DNA from: CAYTKU01 sp964550845
GTDB taxonomy: Bacteria > Patescibacteriota > Patescibacteriia > Magasanikbacterales > UBA922
Assembly: GCA_964550845.1 (NCBI GenBank)
Contig: CAZKAD010000036.1
Span: forward strand, 1-10,350
Direction: 5' to 3'
Length of the DNA stretch: 10,350 bases
Part shown: positions 1-5,252 of the stretch, in pieces
Numbering within the stretch: position 1 is the first letter of the stretch
How the letters are laid out: every line of letters starts with the position of its first letter
Translations under genes and position numbers: made by a program
Notes under the pieces: generated by a model
Told to the model about the DNA's origin: nothing
Database searches by the model: none
The model's input: only the letters and a program-made list of their open reading frames with translations

Positions 1-53
1 TCATCCTCAACAGTTTTCAAGACTGCCGCCTTAAACCGCTCAGCCACCCTTCC
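1..53 (-). tRNA. tRNA-Ser(UGA), 3' part outside the window
   Basis: Read on the minus strand, the 5' acceptor strand GGAAGGG starts at 53. It is followed by TG, a D-arm with a GCT/GGC stem, and an anticodon stem GCAGT/ACTGT around the loop CTTGAAA, giving anticodon UGA (bases 17-19 on the plus strand) for UCA/UCG/UCU serine codons. The start of a long variable arm follows and the window ends inside it, so the T-arm and 3' acceptor strand are not visible. No good promoter lies directly upstream (54-90), so it may be co-transcribed with the second tRNA-Ser gene at 253-339. The call is firm despite the truncation. Confidence 0.88.
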
Positions 54-90
54 ATATTTGTGTTGTAATATTGTGATCAGATTCGGCTTC

Positions 91-212
91 GTGAGGGATT
101 CGAAGTCGTCGCTTCGCTCCTCCTGGAAAAACCTTCGGGTTTTTCCAACTTTTCCTCAGCAAGTGAAACCTTACGGTTTCACCCTTCCCTGGTTCGAATC
201 CTCTTACACCTG
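91..212. repeat. Hairpin chain with tRNA-derived ends between two tRNA-Ser genes
   Basis: No gene is seen here. The spacer holds a weaker hairpin at about 93-124 (GAGG/CCTC outer and CGAAG/CTTCG inner pairs). Next is a perfect 9-bp stem GGAAAAACC/GGTTTTTCC with a TTCG loop (125-146), then a perfect 8-bp stem GTGAAACC/GGTTTCAC with a TTAC loop (163-182). Bases 91-104 are identical to 14 bases of the adjacent tRNA-Ser T-arm and acceptor (259-272), and 191-206 resemble the same element in inverted orientation. This looks like tRNA-derived debris carrying hairpins. A function in processing a dicistronic tRNA transcript is possible but unproven. Confidence 0.55.
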
Positions 213-251
213 ATAAAAATTTTATCCTGCTTTGCAGGGTAAAATTTTTAT
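213..251 (-). terminator. Long hairpin just 3' of tRNA-Ser(ACU), possible terminator
   Basis: An 18-bp stem, 213-230 with 234-251, has a 3-nt loop and one G-U type pair. A GC-rich top (CCTGC/GCAGG) sits on an A/T-rich base, so on the minus strand the GC stem is followed by ATAAAATTTTT. It starts one base after the tRNA discriminator. It could terminate transcription or direct 3' processing. The U-tract is part of the stem rather than free, so termination may be incomplete and the upstream tRNA-Ser(UGA) could be reached by readthrough. Confidence 0.55.
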
Positions 252-252
252 G

Positions 253-339
253 CGGAGAGTGAGGGATTCGAACCCCCGGTCCCCTTGCGGAGACTGCAGT
301 TTAGTAAACTGCTGCTATCGACCACTCAGCCAACTCTCC
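253..339 (-). tRNA. tRNA-Ser with anticodon ACU (A34)
   Basis: The minus strand folds into a complete class II tRNA. The acceptor is GGAGAGT (339-333) with ACTCTCC (260-254) and discriminator G at 253, as usual for serine tRNAs. The D-arm is followed by anticodon stem GCAGT/ACTGC with loop TTACTAA, a long variable arm, and a T-arm with TTCGAAT. The loop places U33 before A34-C35-U36, so the anticodon is ACU, not the usual GCU for AGU/AGC. Every other loop position is normal, so this is not a register error. CCA is not encoded (GCA follows). The gene call is firm; the anticodon is odd and is discussed in the findings. Confidence 0.9.
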
Positions 340-358
340 TTATTGCAAAAGTGATATC

Positions 359-387
359 AGTATAAAGAAAAAAAGAACTTTCGTCAA
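359..387 (-). promoter_or_regulatory. Promoter of tRNA-Ser(ACU)
   Basis: On the minus strand, TTGACG (387-382) and TATACT (364-359) are separated by exactly 17 bp. The predicted start is near 352, leaving a leader of about 12 nt before the tRNA 5' end at 339. The tRNA-Ile promoter near 10119 uses the same TTGACG -35 variant. Confidence 0.75.
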
Positions 388-451
388 TGGGTGTAATATT
401 TTCTCCTTTTTCCCGTTCTATAAGAAGATTAAAACCCTCAAACACCAGTGG

Positions 452-480
452 TTTACGAATCCAGATGTATTTGGTATACT
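452..480 (+). promoter_or_regulatory. Promoter of the hsp20-vanW unit
   Basis: TTTACG (452-457) and TATACT (475-480) are 17 bp apart, with a predicted start near 487. That is 6 nt before the ATG at 493 and 15 nt before the ATG at 502. The promoter lies inside the longest open frame (GTG at 448), which argues strongly against that GTG as the start. No heat-shock operator such as a CIRCE inverted repeat is visible around it. Confidence 0.65.
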
Positions 481-492
481 ACTTCAAAAAGT

Positions 493-972
493 ATGCAAAA
501 TATGTCAAACAATTCACCACTCGATGTTGTATATGGGGTGGCTTTTGGCAATAAAAATGCCAATGGCGAGGTTTTTCATGCTACCTTTCTACCAAAAACT
601 GAGTCTTGGACCGATCAAGCCGAAGAAGGTCAACTGGCGGTCGATATTTTTGATACCAAGTCCGAGATTATTGTTATCTCTACCATGGCTGGAGCAGAAC
701 AGGAAAACTTGGAAATCATGATTCATAATGATCTCTTAACTATTCGAGGACTAAGAAAATCTCCTGGTGAGCAGTTTTTGCACACTGGTGAAGTAATGGA
801 ATTTTTTCACAGTGAATGTTTTTGGGGAAAATTTTCTCGTACGATTGTCCTTCCCCATGACGTCAAAAGCGAGCTCACAACCGCTACTTTGCAAAATGGG
901 GTACTTATGGTACGCTTGCCAAAGGTACAGGAGAAAAGTACCCGTATCCCTATAACTGTTATTGAAGAATAA
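493..972 (+). CDS. Hsp20/alpha-crystallin family small heat shock protein
   Basis: A cytoplasmic ATP-independent holdase that binds unfolding proteins and usually forms oligomers. With the start at 493 the protein is 159 aa. Residues 1-45 form a variable N-terminal arm, and about 46-150 form the alpha-crystallin beta-sandwich. Supporting motifs are the LAVDIFDT entry strand, the LTIRGLR strand, the FSRTIVLPHDV segment and the signature NGVLMVRLPK near the end. The C-terminal IPI is the I-x-I type anchor that docks into a neighbouring subunit. I chose ATG 493, since the GTG at 448 lies upstream of the promoter -10; ATG 502 is equally possible. There is no Shine-Dalgarno sequence. The vanW-like gene starts one base after the stop, so the two are co-transcribed. 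The family call is firm; its client proteins are unknown. Confidence 0.9.
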   Translation: MQNMSNNSPLDVVYGVAFGNKNANGEVFHATFLPKTESWTDQAEEGQLAVDIFDTKSEIIVISTMAGAEQENLEIMIHNDLLTIRGLRKSPGEQFLHTGEVMEFFHSECFWGKFSRTIVLPHDVKSELTTATLQNGVLMVRLPKVQEKSTRIPITVIEE

Positions 973-973
973 T

Positions 974-2926
974 ATGTCTGGAACACCAGAAATGTTGGAA
1001 CATAAATCAAAAGTATGGATAGTCGCCTTAGCCGGCGGTGCTTTTTTATGTATTGGCTTGTTTGCCCTTTTTACCTATGCAAAAACTGCGGAAGGTCGCA
1101 CACTCCCTGGGCTTGTCATTGGGAATATTTCTGTTGGCAACATGACCAAACCAGAACTCAAGGATTTTCTTGAGACCATGTCAAATAAACTCTCGACCGA
1201 TGGAATTGAGGTGCGCTTGAAGCATGAAGGTGGCTTTCATTCATTTAGCCTTCTTCCTGAAGTAGTCGGAGGATCAGACATTGCTGATTATATACGTCTT
1301 GACACCATAGCTGAAACAGATCGTATTTTTGCTTTGGGAAAAAATGGAAATATCCTGACGAACACCATAGCCTTTTATCACTCAAAATTAAATAATCAGA
1401 ATATTACCCTAAACAATTTATTGATTGATAAAGAGCGTATTGAAAATGCAATTCGCCAGCAAGCGCAAAAATATGAGCAGCCTCCCCAAAATGCAAAAAT
1501 AGTATTTGCTGATTTTTCACCGCTTCGTTATTCTCTCACATCTTCTACACCAGGTTTTGTTTATCCAATTGAAAAAAGTATCCCAGAGATTGAAGCCTCT
1601 GCGAGAAATTTTGAACACCCGATAGTAACGCTTGAAGCGGTTGCAACAGAGCCAACGGTTACGCAGTCCGATTGGCAGGGAGTGATCGAATCTGTTACTA
1701 CTGCACTGTCCTATGGTCCACTCACATTAGTCTATGTTGATGAAGCAGGTGATGTTCAAAAAGAATGGAATATTCCGGTTTCTACCTTTGCATCTTGGCT
1801 AACAGTTGAAGGTGCCATGCCAAACGCTCTCTTACGACTTGATTTTGCCTCAACTACTGAATATTTGGTGAACAAAGTTGACAGTGCTCTTCGTCAAGAT
1901 CCAGAGGACGCAAAGTTTAGTGTTGATGAGAATGGAAAAGTAAAAGAATTTCAGGCTTCCCGTGTTGGTGTTGGACTCAATGTTCAAATGACCTATGAAT
2001 CGCTCGATGCTTCTTTTACGCAGCGTGTCACAAATGCCACCAGTACTCCTGTTGAAGTCATTTTGACTGAAATCAAACCAAATATTGCAACTGGCGAAGT
2101 CAATGATCTTGGTATCAAAGAAATTTTGGGAGTTGGTATCTCAAATTTTTCTGGCAGCCCAAGTAACCGCGTTAAAAATATTCGTAATGCAGTAAATAAA
2201 CTCAATGGATTACTCATCAAACCGGGAGATGAATTTTCGGCTATTAAGTATACCCAGCCTTATACGCTTGAAGGTGGCTATTTTCCTGAAAAAGTTATTA
2301 AAGGGGATGAACTCAAAGCTGAAATCGGTGGCGGACTCTGTCAGGTCGGAACCACACTCTTTCGTATGGCTATGAATAGTGGACTTGAAATTACAGAACG
2401 TCGCAATCATTCGCTCGTTGTGAGTTATTACAATGATCTTTCAAATGGTCTGCCTGGGACAGATGCAACCATTTACGATCCAGCACCAGACTTTCGTTTT
2501 AAAAACGATACGAATAATTATATCCTGATTCAGACTGCCATGAATGATAAGACAGGGGAGCTTAAATTTACTATTTGGGGGACAAATGATGGAAGAAAAG
2601 GATCATACTCAAAACCAGTTGTGCATAAATGGATTCCTACTGGTCCTGCACGTATTACAGAAACAACTTCTCTGGCGCCTGGTGAAAAGCAATGTCAAAA
2701 TGCATTTCGAGGCGCTCAAACATCATTTACCTATACTCGTGTCATGCCTGATGGTGCGAAGCAAGAAACCGTTTTTGATAGCTACTACCGACCACTGCCT
2801 CAGATTTGTCTTGTGGGGGTAGAGAAGGTTTCTGCTCCTTGTCCTGAGGGAGAGGTCTGCAGTGCACCTGAAACCAATGGTGGGGAAGCTGTACCTGTAG
2901 AGAACACCACCGCTTCAAGTACCTAA
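974..2926 (+). CDS. VanW-domain membrane-anchored surface protein
   Basis: A protein of 650 aa with a short cytoplasmic N-terminus and one hydrophobic segment at about residues 14-36 (VWIVALAGGAFLCIGLFALF), so the bulk is predicted to be outside the membrane. Residues about 45-370 resemble the paired PG_binding_4/YoaR-like domains that often precede VanW. The VanW domain is at about 386-540, with the typical run NRVKNIRNAVNKLNG, PGDEFS, GGGLCQVGTTLFRMAM and YDPAPDFRFKND. Residues about 545-620 look G5-like, and the tail is rich in Glu, Pro, Ser and Thr. VanW was named from vancomycin-resistance clusters, but its biochemical role is unknown; a cell-wall role is inference, and nothing here indicates resistance. 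An in-frame TTG at 962 overlaps the hsp20 stop; ATG 974, giving TAA-T-ATG, is preferred and suggests translational coupling. Confidence 0.88.
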   Translation: MSGTPEMLEHKSKVWIVALAGGAFLCIGLFALFTYAKTAEGRTLPGLVIGNISVGNMTKPELKDFLETMSNKLSTDGIEVRLKHEGGFHSFSLLPEVVGGSDIADYIRLDTIAETDRIFALGKNGNILTNTIAFYHSKLNNQNITLNNLLIDKERIENAIRQQAQKYEQPPQNAKIVFADFSPLRYSLTSSTPGFVYPIEKSIPEIEASARNFEHPIVTLEAVATEPTVTQSDWQGVIESVTTALSYGPLTLVYVDEAGDVQKEWNIPVSTFASWLTVEGAMPNALLRLDFASTTEYLVNKVDSALRQDPEDAKFSVDENGKVKEFQASRVGVGLNVQMTYESLDASFTQRVTNATSTPVEVILTEIKPNIATGEVNDLGIKEILGVGISNFSGSPSNRVKNIRNAVNKLNGLLIKPGDEFSAIKYTQPYTLEGGYFPEKVIKGDELKAEIGGGLCQVGTTLFRMAMNSGLEITERRNHSLVVSYYNDLSNGLPGTDATIYDPAPDFRFKNDTNNYILIQTAMNDKTGELKFTIWGTNDGRKGSYSKPVVHKWIPTGPARITETTSLAPGEKQCQNAFRGAQTSFTYTRVMPDGAKQETVFDSYYRPLPQICLVGVEKVSAPCPEGEVCSAPETNGGEAVPVENTTASST

Positions 2927-2944
2927 AAACGCTTTTTATCAATC

Positions 2945-2973
2945 AAAATACCCTTCTTTGGAGGGTATTTTTT
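2945..2973 (+). terminator. Rho-independent terminator after the vanW-domain gene
   Basis: A perfect 10-bp stem, AAAATACCCT (2945-2954) with AGGGTATTTT (2962-2971), has a 7-nt loop and runs into a T-rich end. It lies 18 bp after the stop codon and closes the hsp20-vanW unit. Confidence 0.85.
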
Positions 2974-3014
2974 GCTTTATTTAAGCCAAATTTTTTTGGA
3001 TGACGATACAACGC

Positions 3015-3043
3015 TTGACAAAAAGGTTATTTTGTGGTATTAT
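3015..3043 (+). promoter_or_regulatory. Near-consensus promoter of a non-coding unit
   Basis: TTGACA (3015-3020) and TATTAT (3038-3043) are separated by 17 bp, giving a predicted start near 3050. No protein gene follows on this strand before the terminator at 3425, and the next protein gene (clpP) faces the other way, so this promoter appears dedicated to an RNA. Confidence 0.75.
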
Positions 3044-3211
3044 ATTTGGTCTCATTGATGAGATAGTACAAATAGGTTTATACAGAAGGTCATTTATTTT
3101 CATTTTGCTTTGATTGATATATCTATTTGTTCCTCATTTTCTTCTTTGGAGAAAGCGAGGGTATAGAGATAGTGAGTAGTTAGGATAATGTTTGGTTCTA
3201 AATACTTATCT

Positions 3212-3397
3212 CTCTGTATCCACGACCCCGACGCTGGTCGGGGTAGGACAGGGATATAGAGGCAGTACGTATTTCGTCAAAATTATTGTACGAAGTAAAT
3301 ACAACTCTGTATCCACGACAAGCATGGGGATGTGCTCTAGGGTACTTCGGCTCCGGCTCATTTATGCCTAAGGCACATCTTCTTGGATACAGGCAGG
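3212..3397 (+). repeat. Two tandem stem modules sharing the same base-stem sequence
   Basis: CTCTGTATCCACGAC occurs at 3212-3226 and again at 3305-3319. Each copy is followed by a closing strand that pairs with it: GGATATAGAG at 3252-3261 for the first and GGATACAG at 3385-3392 for the second, both running on into GGCAG. The inserted apical parts are different (short CCCCGAC hairpin versus long GATGTGC arm). The arrangement suggests duplication of a structural module inside the candidate RNA. Confidence 0.7.
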
Positions 3398-3424
3398 GGA
3401 TTTATTCCCTTTTGCAAATTCGCT

Positions 3425-3458
3425 TCGCTCGGCCCATTGTGGCCGGGCGATTTTTTTT
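3425..3458 (+). terminator. Strong terminator of the candidate RNA
   Basis: A 10-bp GC-rich stem, TCGCTCGGCC (3425-3434) with GGCCGGGCGA (3441-3450), has one G-U pair and a 6-nt loop, followed immediately by eight T residues (3451-3458). This is a textbook rho-independent terminator on the plus strand. Confidence 0.9.
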
Positions 3459-3470
3459 CTATAAATATAT

Positions 3471-3502
3471 AAAAAAATACCCTTCGACTACGCTCAGGGT
3501 AT
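3471..3502 (-). terminator. Terminator of the clpP unit, possibly bidirectional
   Basis: On the minus strand, ATACCCT (3502-3496) pairs with AGGGTAT (3483-3477) across a 12-nt loop that can itself partly pair, and the stem is followed by T residues (3476-3471). It lies 15 nt after the clpP stop. On the plus strand the same stem is followed by CTTTTT, so it may also back up the RNA terminator just upstream. Confidence 0.8.
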
Positions 3503-3517
3503 CTTTTTGAATTCTAT

Positions 3518-4120
3518 TTAGATGACTTTGTCTACAAGGCCATACTTTACAGCTTCCTGTGCTTCCATAAAGTAATCACGGTCACTATCTTTTTCAATCG
3601 TTGCCAATTTTTGGCCTGTATGTTTCGCAAGAATTTTGTTGAGGCGTTCTTTCATTTTGAGAATTCTTTCGGCATGGATTTTAATATCACTGGCTTGCCC
3701 TTCTGTGCCTCCCATAACTTGATGGATCATAACTTCACTGTTGGCAAGACAAAATCGTTTTCCCTTTTCTCCTGCAGCGAGGAGGACTGAGGCCATACTC
3801 GCCGCCATACCGATACAGATAGTAGAAACGTTTGGCTTGATATATTGCATGGTGTCATAAATAGCCATGCCTGCCGTGACTGAGCCTCCAGGTGAATTGA
3901 TATAGATTTTAATATCTTTTTCTGGATCCTGGTTTTCGAGGAAAAGAAGTTGGGCAATAATTGCGTTGGCAACACCATCATCAATTGCACTTCCAAGAAA
4001 GATAATACGGTCTTTCAAAAGTCGAGAATAAATATCATAAGCACGCTCACCAAAGTGAGTTTTTTCAATAACAGTTGGAATAAGATATTGAGAAGTTTCG
4101 TTTACAAGAGAAGTATTCAT
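3518..4120 (-). CDS. clpP: ATP-dependent Clp protease proteolytic subunit ClpP
   Basis: A serine peptidase that forms a double heptameric barrel in the cytoplasm and degrades proteins fed by a Clp ATPase. The 200-aa length matches the family. The catalytic triad is visible: Ser108 in GMAASMAS, His133 in VMIHQVMGG, and Asp182 in DSDRDYFM, followed by the conserved EAVKYGLVDKV end. NSPGGSVTAGMAIYDTM at about 75-91 is the oxyanion-hole strand. No Clp ATPase gene lies in the window. The gene follows the DHH phosphoesterase gene by 53 bp but has its own promoter in that gap. The predicted leader is about 15 nt with no Shine-Dalgarno sequence. The identification is very secure. Confidence 0.97.
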   Translation of the reverse strand: MNTSLVNETSQYLIPTVIEKTHFGERAYDIYSRLLKDRIIFLGSAIDDGVANAIIAQLLFLENQDPEKDIKIYINSPGGSVTAGMAIYDTMQYIKPNVSTICIGMAASMASVLLAAGEKGKRFCLANSEVMIHQVMGGTEGQASDIKIHAERILKMKERLNKILAKHTGQKLATIEKDSDRDYFMEAQEAVKYGLVDKVI

Positions 4121-4142
4121 AAAAGTATGTTAGTATAAATTT

Positions 4143-4171
4143 AGTATAACAGAAGAGGGGAAGAGTGTAAA
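4143..4171 (-). promoter_or_regulatory. Promoter of clpP
   Basis: On the minus strand, TTTACA (4171-4166) and TATACT (4148-4143) are 17 bp apart. The -35 box begins three bases after the end of the upstream gene. The predicted start is near 4136, about 15 nt before the ATG at 4120. A second TATACT (4137-4132) lies closer to the ATG but lacks a clear -35 box. Confidence 0.7.
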
Positions 4172-4173
4172 AT

Positions 4174-5157
4174 TTAGTTTTTAGGCCGCTCATTTTTTAT
4201 GATACTGAAGATTTTTTCAAATGCTTCGTCAACTTCTCCTTCTACTTTAAAACCAGCTGCTTTTTTGTGCCCACCACCATCCATTGCTTTGGCAAAAAGA
4301 GACACATCAATATCGTCCCGTGTGGTACGAAAACTTCCTTTCCACTTATTTGGCTGAATTTCTTTGAGAATAATTTTGGCACTGCCTTCTTCAATCATAT
4401 TCATAAAATTCGCTAACCCTTCTATTTCTGATTCTTCAATTTGGGCTTCGTTAATATCTTGTAAACGAATATAGGTATAGACCATATCAAGCTCTGTATT
4501 ATGTGAGAGGCGAGAGAGCATAGCCCCCCAAACTTTGAGAGCTGGAATAGAAATATTTTTATACACACGGTTTTGGATTGGTACCATTCTCCCACCGCTT
4601 TTTATAAGGTTACTAACAGAAGAAAGGGCAAATGATGAAGTTGCACTATTGGTAAAATTATCTGTATCTGTAATAAAACCAGTAAGAAGACTGGTTGCAA
4701 TTTCTTTTTGCAAGGTAATATGATTGATAGCAAAAAAACGTTGTACCATCTCGGATGTTGATGAAGCTTTGATATCAACAAAGTTTAAATCACCGAAATG
4801 TTCATTCGTGGCATGATGGTCAATATTGATGAGAGTAATAGTATTGCGAATTTTAGCAATTTGTTCATCTACTCCAGCATAGCGCAGATCACCAGAATCA
4901 AATACAATCACAACATCAAATTGTTGCTCCCAAATGTGTTGATCACTCGTAAGCTTTTCAATCGGCAGATAAGAAAAGCGGGGAGATGCCTGGGTTTTGC
5001 AATAGTAAGTAAAATCCTTTCCAAGAGTGTGGAGCCATACCCCAAAGGCACTTGATGCACCTAAAGCATCCCCATCTGGGTTTTGGTGGGGGATGAGAAG
5101 GATTGATTGGGCTTTTTGAACAGCCTCCAGGATTTGTTTGGCAGTATGATTCATCAT
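4174..5157 (-). CDS. nrnA: DHH/DHHA1 phosphoesterase, NrnA-like (nanoRNase / pAp phosphatase family)
   Basis: A member of the family that degrades very short RNAs (nanoRNA) and, in several bacteria, dephosphorylates 3'-phosphoadenosine 5'-phosphate. The protein has 327 aa, the usual length. DHH-domain metal-binding motifs are all present: HQNPDGDALGAS at 24-35, VFDSGD with Asp87, DHH at 113-115, and TDTDNFTN with Asp164. The C-terminal DHHA1 substrate-binding domain carries GGGHKKAAGF at 294-303. It lacks the extra domains of full RecJ, which argues for NrnA over RecJ. Two ATGs open the frame (5157 and 5154); the promoter predicts a transcript starting near 5162, so either would be nearly leaderless. 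It is divergent from smc and precedes clpP. The family is certain; the exact substrate is inferred. Confidence 0.9.
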   Translation of the reverse strand: MMNHTAKQILEAVQKAQSILLIPHQNPDGDALGASSAFGVWLHTLGKDFTYYCKTQASPRFSYLPIEKLTSDQHIWEQQFDVVIVFDSGDLRYAGVDEQIAKIRNTITLINIDHHATNEHFGDLNFVDIKASSTSEMVQRFFAINHITLQKEIATSLLTGFITDTDNFTNSATSSFALSSVSNLIKSGGRMVPIQNRVYKNISIPALKVWGAMLSRLSHNTELDMVYTYIRLQDINEAQIEESEIEGLANFMNMIEEGSAKIILKEIQPNKWKGSFRTTRDDIDVSLFAKAMDGGGHKKAAGFKVEGEVDEAFEKIFSIIKNERPKN

Positions 5158-5168
5158 AGAAACAGCTC

Positions 5169-5197
5169 ATTCTATAAGAACTCCCTTGGATTGTCAA
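5169..5197 (-). promoter_or_regulatory. Promoter of the nrnA-like gene, sharing its -35 region with smc
   Basis: On the minus strand, TTGACA (5197-5192) and TAGAAT (5174-5169) are 17 bp apart. The predicted start is near 5162, only about 5 nt before the ATG. The -35 hexamer overlaps that of the smc promoter on the other strand by five bases. Confidence 0.7.
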
Positions 5198-5219
5198 GCC
5201 TCCATAAGCGTGCTATACT
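5191..5219 (+). promoter_or_regulatory. Promoter of smc, extended -10 type
   Basis: TTGTCA (5191-5196) and TATACT (5214-5219) are 17 bp apart, and TGC directly before the -10 forms an extended -10 motif. The predicted start is near 5226, giving a 27-nt leader. The -35 box is shared with the divergent nrnA-like gene. Confidence 0.7.
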
Positions 5220-5248
5220 TTTGGGTATTATAGCCCTTTTTGGGTATT
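5219..5248 (+). repeat. 11-bp direct repeat around the smc transcription start
   Basis: TTTTGGGTATT occurs at 5219-5229 and 5238-5248, 19 bp apart, spanning the predicted start at 5226 and the leader. The spacing is near two helical turns, so a repressor could contact both copies on one DNA face. It may equally be chance in an AT-rich leader. Confidence 0.45.
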
Positions 5249-5252
5249 TTCT

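Larger units (their letters stand above)
3050..3458 (+). ncRNA. Candidate stand-alone structured RNA, about 409 nt, family not recognised
   Basis: This fills most of the 591-bp gap between the vanW-domain gene and clpP. It has its own promoter (3015-3043) and terminator (3425-3458) and no credible reading frame. Strong helices visible by eye: 3051-3055/3058-3062; 3068-3075/3123-3130 (8 bp); a stem within 3132-3160; 3212-3221/3252-3261 (10 bp) enclosing CCCCGAC/GTCGGGG at 3226-3243; 3305-3314 region/3385-3392 (8 bp) enclosing a 13-pair arm with one mismatch, 3329-3341/3367-3379. A 15-nt sequence is repeated exactly at 3212 and 3305. I do not see the conserved cores of RNase P RNA, tmRNA or SRP RNA. 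It could be a lineage-specific regulatory RNA or, less likely, a transcribed hairpin-rich spacer. Expression is not shown by sequence alone. Confidence 0.6.

Noticed and set aside
91..212. A third tRNA gene between the two tRNA-Ser genes
   Set aside because: T-arm-like words exist, but the flanking bases do not form a T-stem, and no acceptor, D-arm or anticodon arm can be completed on either strand.
448..492. Extended hsp20 start at GTG 448, adding 15 residues
   Set aside because: The added codons contain the likely -35 and -10 boxes (452-480), and the added residues do not look like an Hsp20 N-terminus. ATG 493 or 502 fits better.
3188..3259. Short frame of 23 codons inside the candidate RNA, beginning ATG TTT GGT
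   Set aside because: Only a weak AGGA lies 2 nt upstream, and the codons cross the CCCCGAC hairpin. A dual-function RNA cannot be excluded, but nothing supports translation.
3050..3458. Identification of the structured region as RNase P RNA, tmRNA or SRP RNA
   Set aside because: The GAGGAAAGTCC-type core of RNase P, the tRNA-like TTCGANTCC end of tmRNA and the GGAAGGNNGCA-type tip of SRP RNA are all missing.
3286..3510. Open frame of 74 codons on the plus strand in the RNA region
   Set aside because: It runs through two terminator hairpins and their T-tracts, has no family resemblance and mixed composition, so it is a chance frame over a structured RNA.
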